Notes under the pieces: generated by a model
What the model was told of the DNA's origin: nothing
The model's input: only the letters and a program-made list of their open reading frames with translations
Databases searched by the model: none
Source: COE1 sp949066965
GTDB taxonomy: Bacteria > Bacillota > Clostridia > Lachnospirales > Lachnospiraceae
NCBI GenBank assembly: GCA_949066965.1
Contig: CARTDA010000003.1
Span: 146,459-210,458, forward strand
Direction: 5' to 3'
Length of the DNA stretch: 64,000 nucleotides
Position numbers and translations under genes: made by a program
In this document: one piece after another, positions 43,941 to 52,518 of the stretch
Position numbering within the stretch: the first letter of the stretch is position 1
Layout: every line of letters starts with the position of its first letter

Positions 43941-45294
43941 AAATGTCCTCCAAATCTAAGCTTTTATCAAATATTGGAATTGCTCCATATCTGCCCAGCA
44001 GATATTCCTTGTCTATTTTTTTATCAAATCTTTCTTTAAATTTATTAAGGGAAAACACTTTTGAACTATGATCGTCCTGACGTTCGACAAACCAGATTTC
44101 ATCCTGCCTTAATAATTCCAAATCCAGCAAATTGGAATCATGTGTTGTTGCAATTAACTGACAATCCTGGTCTTCAACAATTTTATAAAATAATTCAAAA
44201 AAATTTCTGGTTAAATTTGTATGAAGACTTCTGTCAATCTCATCTATCAATATCATATTTGTCTTTGCATAAAAAATTGGTATTAAATCAAATAATCGTT
44301 TCGTTCCATCTGATTCATCGTTATACTCAAACCTATCTTCCGCATTTCCATGATTTAGCAGCAGCTTGTTATAAACAATATTCCCATTCTCATCTTTCCG
44401 CAGCTCGAATACTTGCTGATTAATTTTAACCATAATCGGATGCTCGCTTGCAGCATTGGATATATCCACTTTAATTTTTTCGATATCCGGTACATCATCT
44501 AAAATTTTATCAAAGTCCATCTGCTGACTCTCACCTTCGACAGCTTCTATACCTGTATCAAAATAATTCATCAACGTAGAAAATAATGCTTTTTTGTATT
44601 CATCTGATGCCACTTCGTTTAGCCCTGTGTATTTTGAACCAGGAAATAGAATTATTATGTCCTTAAACCATTCATATACCTTTCCTATTTCTGCAAATAT
44701 ACCATTTTTCTCATTATCCCTTAAAGCAATATCACTTAATATTGTTTTCTTTTTATATGCGTCCGAAATATTTTCCGAAAATCCCTCTAAATAGAAATCC
44801 ATTTTATACTTTTCTTTAAAGTCAGAATACTCTATTTCAGTCTCTGCATGACTAATATTATTTTCATCAAATTCACGATTAAAAAGGTATACCTCATTAC
44901 CAGAACTATCCATTCTAATCAGCCATTCACTTAGTATGATTTTACTAATATATGATATCGCCAACCCATAAGAATATTCAATATCATCTATTATAATCCT
45001 ATACTCAAACACACCCGGCTGTCTGTACATTTCATTTTTAATCCGAAAATGACTTTTACTTAAATTTACTCTATCCAGTCCGTTTAATATAATTTCCCTT
45101 GAAAAACGTATTGCCTTTACAAGATTGCTCTTCCCCCCTGCATTTGCGCCAAAAATCAACCCACTCTTTAATATTCTTTTATTATTTTTTATTGTTACAT
45201 GATTTTTATGCCTTATAACCTTACTGGCCTCAAATGAAATTTTTTGTGTCTGTTTAAAAGATTTATAATTACTTACGGAAAACCCGACCAACAT
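43930..45294 (-). CDS. rloA: RloA-like AAA15-family ATPase
   Basis: 454 residues from the ATG at 45294, which has AGAGGG 7 bases upstream; longer frames run into the promoter itself. An ABC/SMC-type ATPase of the AAA15 (OLD-like) group: LVGFSVSNYKSFKQTQKISF start, Walker A GANAGGKSN (about 49-57), Walker B NMILIDEIDRSLHTNL near 365, and TTHDSNLLD. Such ATPases control a partner nuclease and sense phage. The promoter is near consensus and carries a palindrome, suggesting tight repression. The nearest relatives by layout are AbiLi/AbiLii pairs. Confidence 0.87.
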   Translation of the reverse strand: MLVGFSVSNYKSFKQTQKISFEASKVIRHKNHVTIKNNKRILKSGLIFGANAGGKSNLVKAIRFSREIILNGLDRVNLSKSHFRIKNEMYRQPGVFEYRIIIDDIEYSYGLAISYISKIILSEWLIRMDSSGNEVYLFNREFDENNISHAETEIEYSDFKEKYKMDFYLEGFSENISDAYKKKTILSDIALRDNEKNGIFAEIGKVYEWFKDIIILFPGSKYTGLNEVASDEYKKALFSTLMNYFDTGIEAVEGESQQMDFDKILDDVPDIEKIKVDISNAASEHPIMVKINQQVFELRKDENGNIVYNKLLLNHGNAEDRFEYNDESDGTKRLFDLIPIFYAKTNMILIDEIDRSLHTNLTRNFFELFYKIVEDQDCQLIATTHDSNLLDLELLRQDEIWFVERQDDHSSKVFSLNKFKERFDKKIDKEYLLGRYGAIPIFDKSLDLEDIYEE

Positions 45295-45342
45295 ATCCAT
45301 ACCCTCTTTCATATAAATAAACAAACTATATTGTATAAATAA

Positions 45343-45372
45343 ATTATAATGTGAAATATTCACTTTTGTCAA
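45343..45372 (-). promoter_or_regulatory. Consensus promoter of rloAB
   Basis: TTGACA and TATAAT on the minus strand with an 18-base spacer. The spacer holds the palindrome GTGAATATTTCAC. Confidence 0.8.
45351..45363 (-). promoter_or_regulatory. Operator-like palindrome in the rloAB promoter spacer
   Basis: GTGA-N5-TCAC between the -35 and -10 boxes. A second site of the same form (GTGATTTTTTCAC) lies at 45423-45435, 72 bp away centre to centre, about seven helical turns. Confidence 0.5.
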
Positions 45373-45422
45373 TTACTTAAGCAATAATCTATACTTATTT
45401 TCTTTAACAAAACTATATGATT

Positions 45423-45435
45423 GTGATTTTTTCAC
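45423..45435 (-). promoter_or_regulatory. Second GTGA-N5-TCAC site upstream of rloAB
   Basis: GTGATTTTTTCAC, in phase with the spacer palindrome. Located between the hydrolase gene stop and the rloA promoter; the rest of 45372-45474 is AT-rich without other features. Confidence 0.4.
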
Positions 45436-45473
45436 TTTTACTTTCTATAAATAATATATTTATATTCTATATT

Positions 45474-46109
45474 TTATCTCTTATAAAAATCATGCCCCCC
45501 ATAAGTGAACAAAAACGTAAGATGGGAGTCAAACCACTGGGCATTTTCTGAATCGGCGTATTTCCTCGCCATAAAAAACAGCGCGCCGTCCGACACGTCC
45601 TCCCCTTTCAGGGCACTGTATACCACGTCCCTTGTCTCCTCCGATATTTCCACATGGTCGATGGTGCCGTTTGACACTGGCGAGAACTGTGTTACATTCT
45701 GCGCTTTCTGGTATACTACTTCTGTGACAGTATTGGGAAATCTTTTATTTTTGACACGGTTGATTACTACATTAGCCACAAGCAGCTTTCCTTTTCTGTC
45801 CTCGCCGCCTGCCTCTGCCTGCACGATTCGCATAAGCGTGTCCAAATCTTCGTCCGACACATCAATGCAGAACCGCTGCTTCATTGTCTGATATGAAATA
45901 ATGCGTTCTAGTGATTCAAACCTTTCAAGCGCCACTTGTTCCGTTATTACATGCACCGTCTCCTGCTTTGAGACTTTCTGCGCCTGTACCTCATACTGCT
46001 TTGAAAATATAAGCAATATTGCGCAGGCAGCATTTGCAATAAATAAAAGGATATAGCTTTTTGAATACATAATCTGTTGTTTTTTCCTTTCTGTTTGTAA
46101 CTCTTCCAA
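45474..46109 (-). CDS. SleB-family cell wall hydrolase
   Basis: 211 residues from a TTG at 46109, with AAGGA at good spacing; the ATG 51 bases further in is the alternative. An N-terminal membrane anchor (about 20-36, ILLFIANAACAILLIF) is followed by the SleB/CwlJ hydrolase domain: LMRIVQAEAGGEDRKGKLLV (catalytic Glu), NVVINRVKNKRFPNTVTEVV, QFSPVSNGTI and the C-terminal FLFTYGGHDFYK. Such enzymes cut cortex or wall peptidoglycan. The 5' end lies beside the divergent LytTR regulator gene. Confidence 0.85.
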   Translation of the reverse strand: MEELQTERKKQQIMYSKSYILLFIANAACAILLIFSKQYEVQAQKVSKQETVHVITEQVALERFESLERIISYQTMKQRFCIDVSDEDLDTLMRIVQAEAGGEDRKGKLLVANVVINRVKNKRFPNTVTEVVYQKAQNVTQFSPVSNGTIDHVEISEETRDVVYSALKGEDVSDGALFFMARKYADSENAQWFDSHLTFLFTYGGHDFYKR

Positions 46110-46179
46110 TAAAATCCTTTCACATTCTAGTCTATTCGCTTGTCCCGAAAAAAATTCATAAAAGATTTCGACATATGTT

Positions 46180-46209
46180 TTGACAATCCGACACCATCTG
46201 CGATATGCT
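46180..46209 (+). promoter_or_regulatory. Promoter of the LytTR regulator gene
   Basis: TTGACA (46180-46185) and TATGCT (46204-46209), 18-base spacer. Confidence 0.45.
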
Positions 46210-46241
46210 GTTATGGACAACAAAACGCGGAGGGAATACAA

Positions 46242-46970
46242 ATGCTTCAGATTGCGGTGTGCGACGATGAACAATTTTACAGGGAAAAAATAAAATGTCT
46301 CTTGGAACAATACCTTCACGAGCATCATCCGGAATACATGGTACAGACCTTTTCATCCGGCAGCGAATTTTTATCTGTGCAAGAAAACAACGTCAAATAC
46401 GATGTGGTCTTTCTTGATATCAGCATGGAACAGATAAACGGAATCCAGACAGCCAAACAAATCCGAACATTTCACAGCGACACGTTTATCGTGTTTGTGA
46501 CCGCTTTTATCGACTATGCCCTGGAGGGCTACAAAGTCAACGCAATACGCTATATCCTGAAAGACAAGCTGGAAACCGCAGTTTCGGAATGCATGAATGC
46601 AATATTGCAGAAAATGCAGAAAAAACAGGTCGTATTTGCCTTTTCTGATGGGGAGCGGGCTTTATATACCGACAATATTCTCTATGTTGAAAGCAGCAGG
46701 CACAAATGCATTTTTTCTTACATGAGTAGTTCTGCTGGCGAAACCGGTATTGTCTCTTACCCGATTTACGAAAAACTGGACACGGTCGAGCAGACTTTGT
46801 CCGCCTATTCCTTCCTGCGCATTCACAAAAGTTATCTTGTAAACATGAAGCACATCCGCAAAATCAGCAACTATACTGTCCTTCTTGACACCGGAGAAAA
46901 GCTGCCCATACCGAAACTGCGGTATCAGGCTGTAAGGGCAAAATTTGTCACATTCAAAGGAGCTTTTTGA
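46242..46970 (+). CDS. AgrA/LytTR-type response regulator
   Basis: 242 residues from the ATG at 46242 (GGAGGG upstream). Receiver domain with acidic DDE at 8-10 and phospho-acceptor Asp59 in VVFLDISMEQING, then a LytTR DNA-binding domain (about 138-240: DNILYVESSRHKCIF, YSFLRIHKSYLVNMKHIRKI). It is paired with a GHKL kinase gene 4 bases downstream. No AgrB/AgrD-like peptide genes flank it. Because the kinase is broken, the regulator may be orphaned. Confidence 0.92.
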   Translation: MLQIAVCDDEQFYREKIKCLLEQYLHEHHPEYMVQTFSSGSEFLSVQENNVKYDVVFLDISMEQINGIQTAKQIRTFHSDTFIVFVTAFIDYALEGYKVNAIRYILKDKLETAVSECMNAILQKMQKKQVVFAFSDGERALYTDNILYVESSRHKCIFSYMSSSAGETGIVSYPIYEKLDTVEQTLSAYSFLRIHKSYLVNMKHIRKISNYTVLLDTGEKLPIPKLRYQAVRAKFVTFKGAF

Positions 46971-46974
46971 TATC

Positions 46975-48064
46975 ATGCTGAAAAATATTATTTTATCCCT
47001 TTTGCTTGCCATCAGCTGTCAGGCATTCTATGCAGCAATCCTGCCAGAACGGACATGGCGCCTGCACTGGATACGTTATACAAAAATTCCTGCCTTTATG
47101 GTCGGATTTACCATCCTTTCCACGGTAGGAATTCCCGCATATATTTGGCAGCCGGTACGCCTGATTGTGATAATCGCCCTGATAGCACAGTTTTATTTTC
47201 AGACAGCCATTAGAAAAAACCTGATTTTGTCCGTGACCTTCTGTGTCATTTTCTGGCTTACAGCAACGTGCTATTTATCTGTTGTTTCCCTGTTTTCCAA
47301 CCGGATGGGAAAAGACGCCCTCTATTTTGCAAAAAGGCTGACGGATACAGTCACAATTCTGGTTCTTTTATGCCCCATGCTGCTGTTACGACATAAATAT
47401 AAAGAACGTGTCCGCGAATTATCTGTGTATGACTGGAAGAAATTTGTGATATTCCCGTTTATCGGCATCACAGTCATCACAGCCATCAATATGATTTTCT
47501 GGAACGGATATGACACTGACCGCTATGCAAGACTGGCTATCGTCCTTGGTTTCACCGTGATGAATATCTTTATCTTCTATTTTATGATACGCACGCTGGA
47601 AAAAGAAAAGGAACTGCAAATGCTTCGCCTGCGCAGCGAACGCACACAGAATCAGATGGACATGTACCACACCATGCAGAAAAATTACGACTTGCAGCGG
47701 CAAAGGCTCCACGATTACAAAAACCAGCTAAGCTGCATACAGGGGCTTCTCGACAGTGGGCAAGTGCACGCGGCAAAGGAATATATAACAGGGCTGACAG
47801 GCACACTCTGGACAAATATGAACCATATTGACACCCACCACAATGTCGTAAATGTCATCCTGAATCAGAAATACCAGTCTGCAAGTAACAGGAACATTAT
47901 TAAAAAACAACACTGTCATTACCAGCAAGCAGGACACCTTACATCACGGTATCGGACTGGCAAACGTTGATACTGTCATCCGGAAAAACAACGGAATCCA
48001 TGTCCTGCAATGCGAAAACGGATGGTTTTCGTTCTCTGCTATGATACCCACTGCTTCATTATGA
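46975..48064 (+). pseudogene. AgrC-type GHKL histidine kinase broken by an internal deletion
   Basis: The frame from the ATG at 46975 encodes about six TM helices and the dimerisation/His segment LHDYKNQLSCIQGLLDSG, then HHNVVNVILNQKYQSA. At about 47880 it runs out of frame. A different frame then reads VTGTLLKNNTVITSKQDT, HHGIGLANVDTVIRKNNG and ENGWFSFSAMIP to a stop at 48064: the second half of the same ATPase domain. The N box and some 65-80 residues between are missing. The first frame therefore stops at 47970 with a nonsense tail. Loss of ATP binding should abolish kinase activity. Confidence 0.82.
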
Positions 48065-48125
48065 CATTCATGATGTTTTCCTTGTACGTTTTTTGCTGTC
48101 CAACCGCCGATTTGTGCCCTGCCGG

Positions 48126-48154
48126 TTGTATAAATCCTGCTCCCATCCTATACT
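48126..48154 (+). promoter_or_regulatory. Putative promoter of the lipoprotein gene
   Basis: TTGTAT and TATACT with a 17-base spacer, 40 bases before the start codon. The -35 box is weak. Confidence 0.35.
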
Positions 48155-48195
48155 GGAATTGATAACAAAACACACATAGGAAAGGGGCATTTCAC

Positions 48196-48975
48196 ATGAA
48201 AGCATTGAAAACCAGAAAAATTTTGATTATCTTCCTTTTTGCATCTTGTTTTCTCAGCGGCTGCCAAAAGAAAGAGATGGCAGCAATCCCGTCCTCCCCG
48301 CAGGAAGCCATCGAACTGACAATGGGGAGCCTGAAAAATCTGGACATTACTGCATTCAACCAGTATACGGACAATTATGTGGAAACACATTATAATGTCC
48401 TTGGCGGCGTGGAGGTCGAATACCGCACGTTCAACGAGCTCTTGCAATACCAGTCCCGACGCGGCAAAAGATACCAGTCCGCATATCAGCTGTCGCAAAA
48501 AATAACCCAGAACCTGACCTGGGAAATTGAGGATGTTCGGGAAAATCATGACACGGCGGAAATTGATATGCACATCACGAATGCCGACATCGGCAAAGCC
48601 CTGGGACGCTATGAAGTCAAAATTATGGAAGATGTGCTGGAAGGCTCCGGATTTGGCCTCGCGCAATTAATGACAGACATGTCAGAGTTGTTTTCCAGCA
48701 AGGAAACCCTGATTTCCATAATTGATGGCTTAGACGATGAAGATATTGTCTCTTTTGATGTCACTGTTTTGGCATATCAGGAGAACGGTCAGTGGAAAAT
48801 CCACCTAAGCCCTAAATTTATCAATGCCTTTTCAGGCAATATGTACGATGATGACTATTCTGATGAAATAGAACAGCGCATGACTGAATTGGAAAAACAG
48901 TACGAAAACAAATTAGACGACTGGGCTGAAAATTTTGAAGAAAAATTTGAAAATGGTATGAACCTTGACAAATGA
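48196..48975 (+). CDS. Lipoprotein of unknown function
   Basis: 259 residues with lipobox FLSGC (Cys about 23). The body begins SSPQEAIELTMGSLKNLDIT, a start typical of small secreted domains in the NTF2/DUF5105-like group, with a second strand-rich half (ISFDVTVLAYQENGQWKIHL) and a long acidic C-terminal helix. It follows the broken kinase on the same strand with its own probable promoter. Function unknown. AAAGGGG precedes the ATG. Confidence 0.78.
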   Translation: MKALKTRKILIIFLFASCFLSGCQKKEMAAIPSSPQEAIELTMGSLKNLDITAFNQYTDNYVETHYNVLGGVEVEYRTFNELLQYQSRRGKRYQSAYQLSQKITQNLTWEIEDVRENHDTAEIDMHITNADIGKALGRYEVKIMEDVLEGSGFGLAQLMTDMSELFSSKETLISIIDGLDDEDIVSFDVTVLAYQENGQWKIHLSPKFINAFSGNMYDDDYSDEIEQRMTELEKQYENKLDDWAENFEEKFENGMNLDK

Positions 48976-49049
48976 CAGATATACACATACAATACTTTCA
49001 TTGGATGTCATGATTCTTATACCAAGGACAAACGAGGAGACCATTGGCG

Positions 49050-49853
49050 ATGAAAGGTGTATTTGCGGCGAAAAAGAAAGACGGCACGGTTTATTACCGT
49101 GCTTCCATAACATACAGGAAAAAGCATATCAGCCTGGGCGGATTTGACACCATGCACACGGCAAACGCCGCATACCTTGAGGCTGACAGGCTGCTGAACC
49201 ACGACCGTGCCGGCATCAACCAATATCGTGACGCTTCTCCGCTTCCTTTTGAAAAGTGGGTTATCCTCATTAACTTCCGTGACAACGGCATTTATTTCGG
49301 CACGCCCATCTACGCCCGCACCAAATTTTTTTACTATTATCTGTCGCCAAATGACGTCCTTAAATTCGATATCGACGATTTGTTTTATTATTCCTCACAC
49401 AAAATCATGAAACGCGACGGTCATCTCTTTGTCGCTGACTACGGGATGCAGGTCAATATCTTAAACCGCTATGGCATTCGGAGCTTTGCCGTTGCCGGCA
49501 AGGACTACCTTTTCCTGAACGGCGACGACACCGATTTCCGCCATGAAAATCTTCAGATTGTGAACCGTTATCAGGGCGTCACTGAAGTCATTTTCAGGGG
49601 AAAACACAGATACCGCGCACGCATCAATGTCCCCGGCTACTATGTCATTGGCCACTACCACAGTGAAATTGATGCGGCAATTGCCTACAACAAGGCGATT
49701 GACATTCTGAAAAAAAAAGGGGTACAAAAAAAATATACCCCCAATTATATAGAAGGGGTTTCTCCCTCCACTTATGCGGATATATACTCACGCCTTAAAA
49801 TATCAGATAAAATTATTAACTATTCCACAGCCAAAACAAAACCAGCTGATTAG
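49050..49853 (+). CDS. AP2-HNH-like-AP2 DNA-binding protein
   Basis: 267 residues. Two AP2-like three-stranded DNA-binding modules frame the protein: GVFAAKKKDGTVYYRASITY (about 3-50) and GVTEVIFRGKHRYRARINV (about 180-225), each followed by an AAIAYNKA-type helix. Between them, FLNGDDTDFRHENLQIVNRY resembles the end of an HNH endonuclease (NGxxxDxRxENL), but the catalytic His pairs are not evident. Proteins of this form derive from homing endonucleases and are common in Lachnospiraceae. May be a domesticated DNA-binding protein. GAGGAG lies 10 bases before the ATG. Confidence 0.75.
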   Translation: MKGVFAAKKKDGTVYYRASITYRKKHISLGGFDTMHTANAAYLEADRLLNHDRAGINQYRDASPLPFEKWVILINFRDNGIYFGTPIYARTKFFYYYLSPNDVLKFDIDDLFYYSSHKIMKRDGHLFVADYGMQVNILNRYGIRSFAVAGKDYLFLNGDDTDFRHENLQIVNRYQGVTEVIFRGKHRYRARINVPGYYVIGHYHSEIDAAIAYNKAIDILKKKGVQKKYTPNYIEGVSPSTYADIYSRLKISDKIINYSTAKTKPAD

Positions 49854-49887
49854 GGCATAACTGCCCTGTCCGCTGGTTTTGTTTTTG
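49838..49887. terminator. Bidirectional terminator
   Basis: AAAACCAGC and GCTGGTTTT close a stem with an inner AGGGC/GCCCT helix, followed by GTTTTTG on the plus strand. It overlaps the last codons of the AP2 gene and faces the GH25 gene stop. Confidence 0.8.
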
Positions 49888-49899
49888 TCCATCATTCAT

Positions 49900-51192
49900 T
49901 TACTTTGCATAGTCCTTAAAGCTCATTATCATTGCGGCATCACCCGATATTCCCTTGATACTGGCATCCGAGTCATACTGCCACATGCCAAACTCATAAG
50001 GATATTCCGGTTTATCACTGTCCTGCGCAAACCACACGTCATAATCCTGAAGCTCCTCCATGTCCACCATGGTAAGCAGCCATTCCTTATCCCCATAAAT
50101 CATGGGCTTGTATCCGGCATCCTCAATCCTGTCCATAAACGCCCTTGCAATCTGTGTCCTGTCTGTCATCTCAAGCGACTCAATACGCGCCATATCATTA
50201 TCCACAATTTCCATGGCAAACACAACCGGATATTTTACGCTGTAACCGGATATGGCATCAAGAAGCTCGTCTGCCTCCTCCCTTGCCTCTGCCTTGCTTA
50301 CTGCCTGTGAGCAGAAATACACGCCGATGTCAAGCCCTGCTTTCTTCGCAGCCTTGAGATTATCCTGATAATTCATGTCCATCACAATGTTTCCGCTGCT
50401 GTAGCCCCTGGCGCCAACCTTTATCATGACGAAATCACAGCCTGCATTCTTAAGCTTACCGAAATCCACATCGCCCTGGTTTGCCGAGATATCCACACCA
50501 CATTTGGAGACAACCTTGCCGTCTTCCTTGTAATTCATAAACGGCTTTTGATATGTAAGATTAGAATAATCATATTTATTTTTCGGGATATCTTTGTTTA
50601 TATCGACCCATTCCTTCGTGCCATCCGAATGCTTTACCTGAATGCTTTTATCATCATCCTCATCATCATCCTTTTCATTCTCCTCCTCATTGCTGTCCGT
50701 TTTCTTGTCCCCATTTATGTCTTCCTTGTTTGTCATGTCATAAACCGAAGTCTTCCCATTTGACAGCTCGTCGGCAGTCTGGGATTTATCGGTACTGTCC
50801 GATTTGTCTGCGGAACCGTCAATAACCGTCTCCCCAGTCGTCTGATTGGTCACCGTGCCGTTATTTTTATTAGGCTGGTTTTTATTTTTATCCCTGCCAG
50901 TGTCCGGAAGTGACCAGATGTCAAGGTCATCCGATGTCAGCTTACTCTCCGCTATCACGTTCTCTGATGCGTTTGCCTCTATCTGCCTGTTGGTCTCTGA
51001 TGCCTTTGCTTCCTTCTGCGCCAGCGCCGCCGCATAGCCACTGCCATCCGACCTTGATTTTGACTGGTTCGCCCAGAAAACAAGCGCCGTTACCCCGAGG
51101 ATAACAACCGACATAATCAGTGCCATATATACATAAACCATCTTGGAACCGGAGCTGTGTTCCTCCTCATAATAGTCGTCATGTAATTTCAT
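49900..51192 (-). CDS. Membrane-anchored GH25-like protein with altered active site
   Basis: 430 residues. A cytoplasmic N-terminus, one TM helix (about 20-40), a 170-residue acidic/Asn-rich spacer, then a GH25 lysozyme-type barrel (about 210-430): CGVDISANQGDVDFGKLKNA, FVMIKVGARGYSS, GLDIGVYFCSQAVSKAEA. GH25 muramidases use a DxE on one strand; here it reads VVFAMEIVDND, with Ala in place of Asp. The last catalytic-side acid, usually in GDVDxN, reads GDAAMIM. It may therefore bind glycan without cutting. Start: ATG 51192 (13 bases after AAAGGG); ATG 51204 is an alternative. Confidence 0.85.
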   Translation of the reverse strand: MKLHDDYYEEEHSSGSKMVYVYMALIMSVVILGVTALVFWANQSKSRSDGSGYAAALAQKEAKASETNRQIEANASENVIAESKLTSDDLDIWSLPDTGRDKNKNQPNKNNGTVTNQTTGETVIDGSADKSDSTDKSQTADELSNGKTSVYDMTNKEDINGDKKTDSNEEENEKDDDEDDDKSIQVKHSDGTKEWVDINKDIPKNKYDYSNLTYQKPFMNYKEDGKVVSKCGVDISANQGDVDFGKLKNAGCDFVMIKVGARGYSSGNIVMDMNYQDNLKAAKKAGLDIGVYFCSQAVSKAEAREEADELLDAISGYSVKYPVVFAMEIVDNDMARIESLEMTDRTQIARAFMDRIEDAGYKPMIYGDKEWLLTMVDMEELQDYDVWFAQDSDKPEYPYEFGMWQYDSDASIKGISGDAAMIMSFKDYAK

Positions 51193-51250
51193 ATTAATAA
51201 CCATGCCCTTTCCACAGCCTGCAAACTTTGAGCCGCAGGCACAAAGTTGC

Positions 51251-51274
51251 GTGTGAAAAATACATTTTTCACAC
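51251..51274 (-). promoter_or_regulatory. Long palindrome in the GH25 leader
   Basis: An 11-bp perfect inverted repeat (GTGTGAAAAAT and complement) with only 2 central bases. Nearby GCCTGC/GCAGGC (51217-51240) form another stem. Operator or attenuator; no T-run follows. Confidence 0.4.
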
Positions 51275-51329
51275 TATAGATTCTACCTAAAAAAGCCGTT
51301 TGAATTTACATAATCAATTTACAAAGTCT

Positions 51330-51358
51330 ATTATATAATATTTCAGAAACAATTTCAA
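51330..51358 (-). promoter_or_regulatory. Promoter of the GH25 gene
   Basis: TTGAAA and TATAAT on the minus strand, 17-base spacer. Leader about 130 bases. Confidence 0.65.
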
Positions 51359-51381
51359 TTATTTTCTGAATTTTTTAGATA

Positions 51382-51410
51382 TTGGTTATTGGAACGGAGT
51401 GTGATAAAAT
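51382..51410 (+). promoter_or_regulatory. Promoter of apbE
   Basis: TTGGTT and TAAAAT, 17-base spacer, about 36 bases before the start codon; divergent from the GH25 promoter. Confidence 0.5.
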
Positions 51411-51445
51411 ATAATCCATAAAGATTTGGATTTGAGGTAACTTTC

Positions 51446-52507
51446 ATGAAAAAAGTGTTTCTTGTCTTACTGCTTCTGCTGTCCATCATTATTACCGCCT
51501 GCTCACACAGCAGATCGAATTCCCCTGTGTCGCGGACAGGCTTTGCTTTCGACACAGTTGTGACCATCACAATCTACGACAGCCAGAAGGAAGATGTTCT
51601 TAGTGAATGCCTTGCGCTCTGTGAAGAATATGAGTCCCTTTTCAGCGCGACGCTTGAAGGCTCCGAGGTCTGGAACATTAACCATGCCAATGGGAATGCA
51701 GTTGAAGTCTCCTATGATACCGCGGCACTTATTCAGTCTGCATTGTATTACTGCGGGCACAGCCAGGGTGTGCTTGACCTTACACTTCGCCCTATAGCCG
51801 AGGAATGGGACATTTCCGGACAGATGGAAAAGGCCTCCGGTAACATGGATTATGAATACTATATTCCGTCGGATCAGACGCTCTCTGAACTTTTAGGACA
51901 TGTGAATTATAAAAATGTAATCCTTATGGATGCGGACGGAAATGAAATCGACTCCCATGACAAGCTTTCCGATGATACTGACTATTTTGTCATGCTAAAG
52001 GACAGCCAAAGCGCCATAGACCTTGGTTTTATTGCAAAAGGTTACATTGCTGACCAGCTGAAAAAATACCTGTTGTCAGAAAATATAGGAAGCGGCATTA
52101 TCAGCCTTGGCGGAAATATCCTGCTTGTTGGCTCCAAGCCTGATGGTTCTCCCTTTCAAGTAGGCATCCAAAAACCGTTTGGCGCTCCAAACGAAGTTAT
52201 CAGCACCGTTCAGAAAAGCGATGTTTCCATTGTCTCATCGGGCTGTTATGAGCGCTTTTTTATCACTAATGACAATGAAAAAGAGAGGACAGTCTATCAT
52301 CATATCTTTGATATAACAACTGGCTATCCTGTCCAGAACAACCTTCTCGGTGTAACAATTTTCTCTGATTCGTCTGTGGAGGGTGATGCGCTCAGCACCT
52401 ACTGCTATCTGCTCGGACTTGAGAAAGGGCTGGAATATATCCGCAGTCTCGATGATGTGGATGCTGTATTTGTGACAAAAGATTATGAAGTTATTCCTTC
52501 ATATTGA
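51446..52507 (+). CDS. apbE: FAD:protein FMN transferase
   Basis: 353 residues, lipoprotein with lipobox IITAC (Cys about 20). ApbE attaches FMN from FAD to Thr residues of secreted or membrane proteins, including RnfG and RnfD. Family stretches: FAFDTVVTITIYD, SLFSATLEGSEVWNINHANG, the Gly-rich IDLGFIAKGYIADQLKKYL, GIISLGGNILLVGSKPDGSP, and the metal-binding end HHIFDITTGYPVQNN ... SVEGDALSTYCYLLG. The rnf operon lies 2.6 kb away on the other strand, so its two flavin subunits are the obvious clients. Confidence 0.94.
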   Translation: MKKVFLVLLLLLSIIITACSHSRSNSPVSRTGFAFDTVVTITIYDSQKEDVLSECLALCEEYESLFSATLEGSEVWNINHANGNAVEVSYDTAALIQSALYYCGHSQGVLDLTLRPIAEEWDISGQMEKASGNMDYEYYIPSDQTLSELLGHVNYKNVILMDADGNEIDSHDKLSDDTDYFVMLKDSQSAIDLGFIAKGYIADQLKKYLLSENIGSGIISLGGNILLVGSKPDGSPFQVGIQKPFGAPNEVISTVQKSDVSIVSSGCYERFFITNDNEKERTVYHHIFDITTGYPVQNNLLGVTIFSDSSVEGDALSTYCYLLGLEKGLEYIRSLDDVDAVFVTKDYEVIPSY

Positions 52508-52518
52508 TTCAGTTTCTA

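Noticed and set aside
45295..45372. Extended N-terminus for RloA starting at a TTG
   Set aside because: That TTG is the -35 box of the promoter, and the ATG at 45294 has a proper ribosome site.
48148..48666. 172-codon minus-strand frame
   Set aside because: Antisense to the lipoprotein gene at 48196-48975, which has a lipobox and ribosome site.
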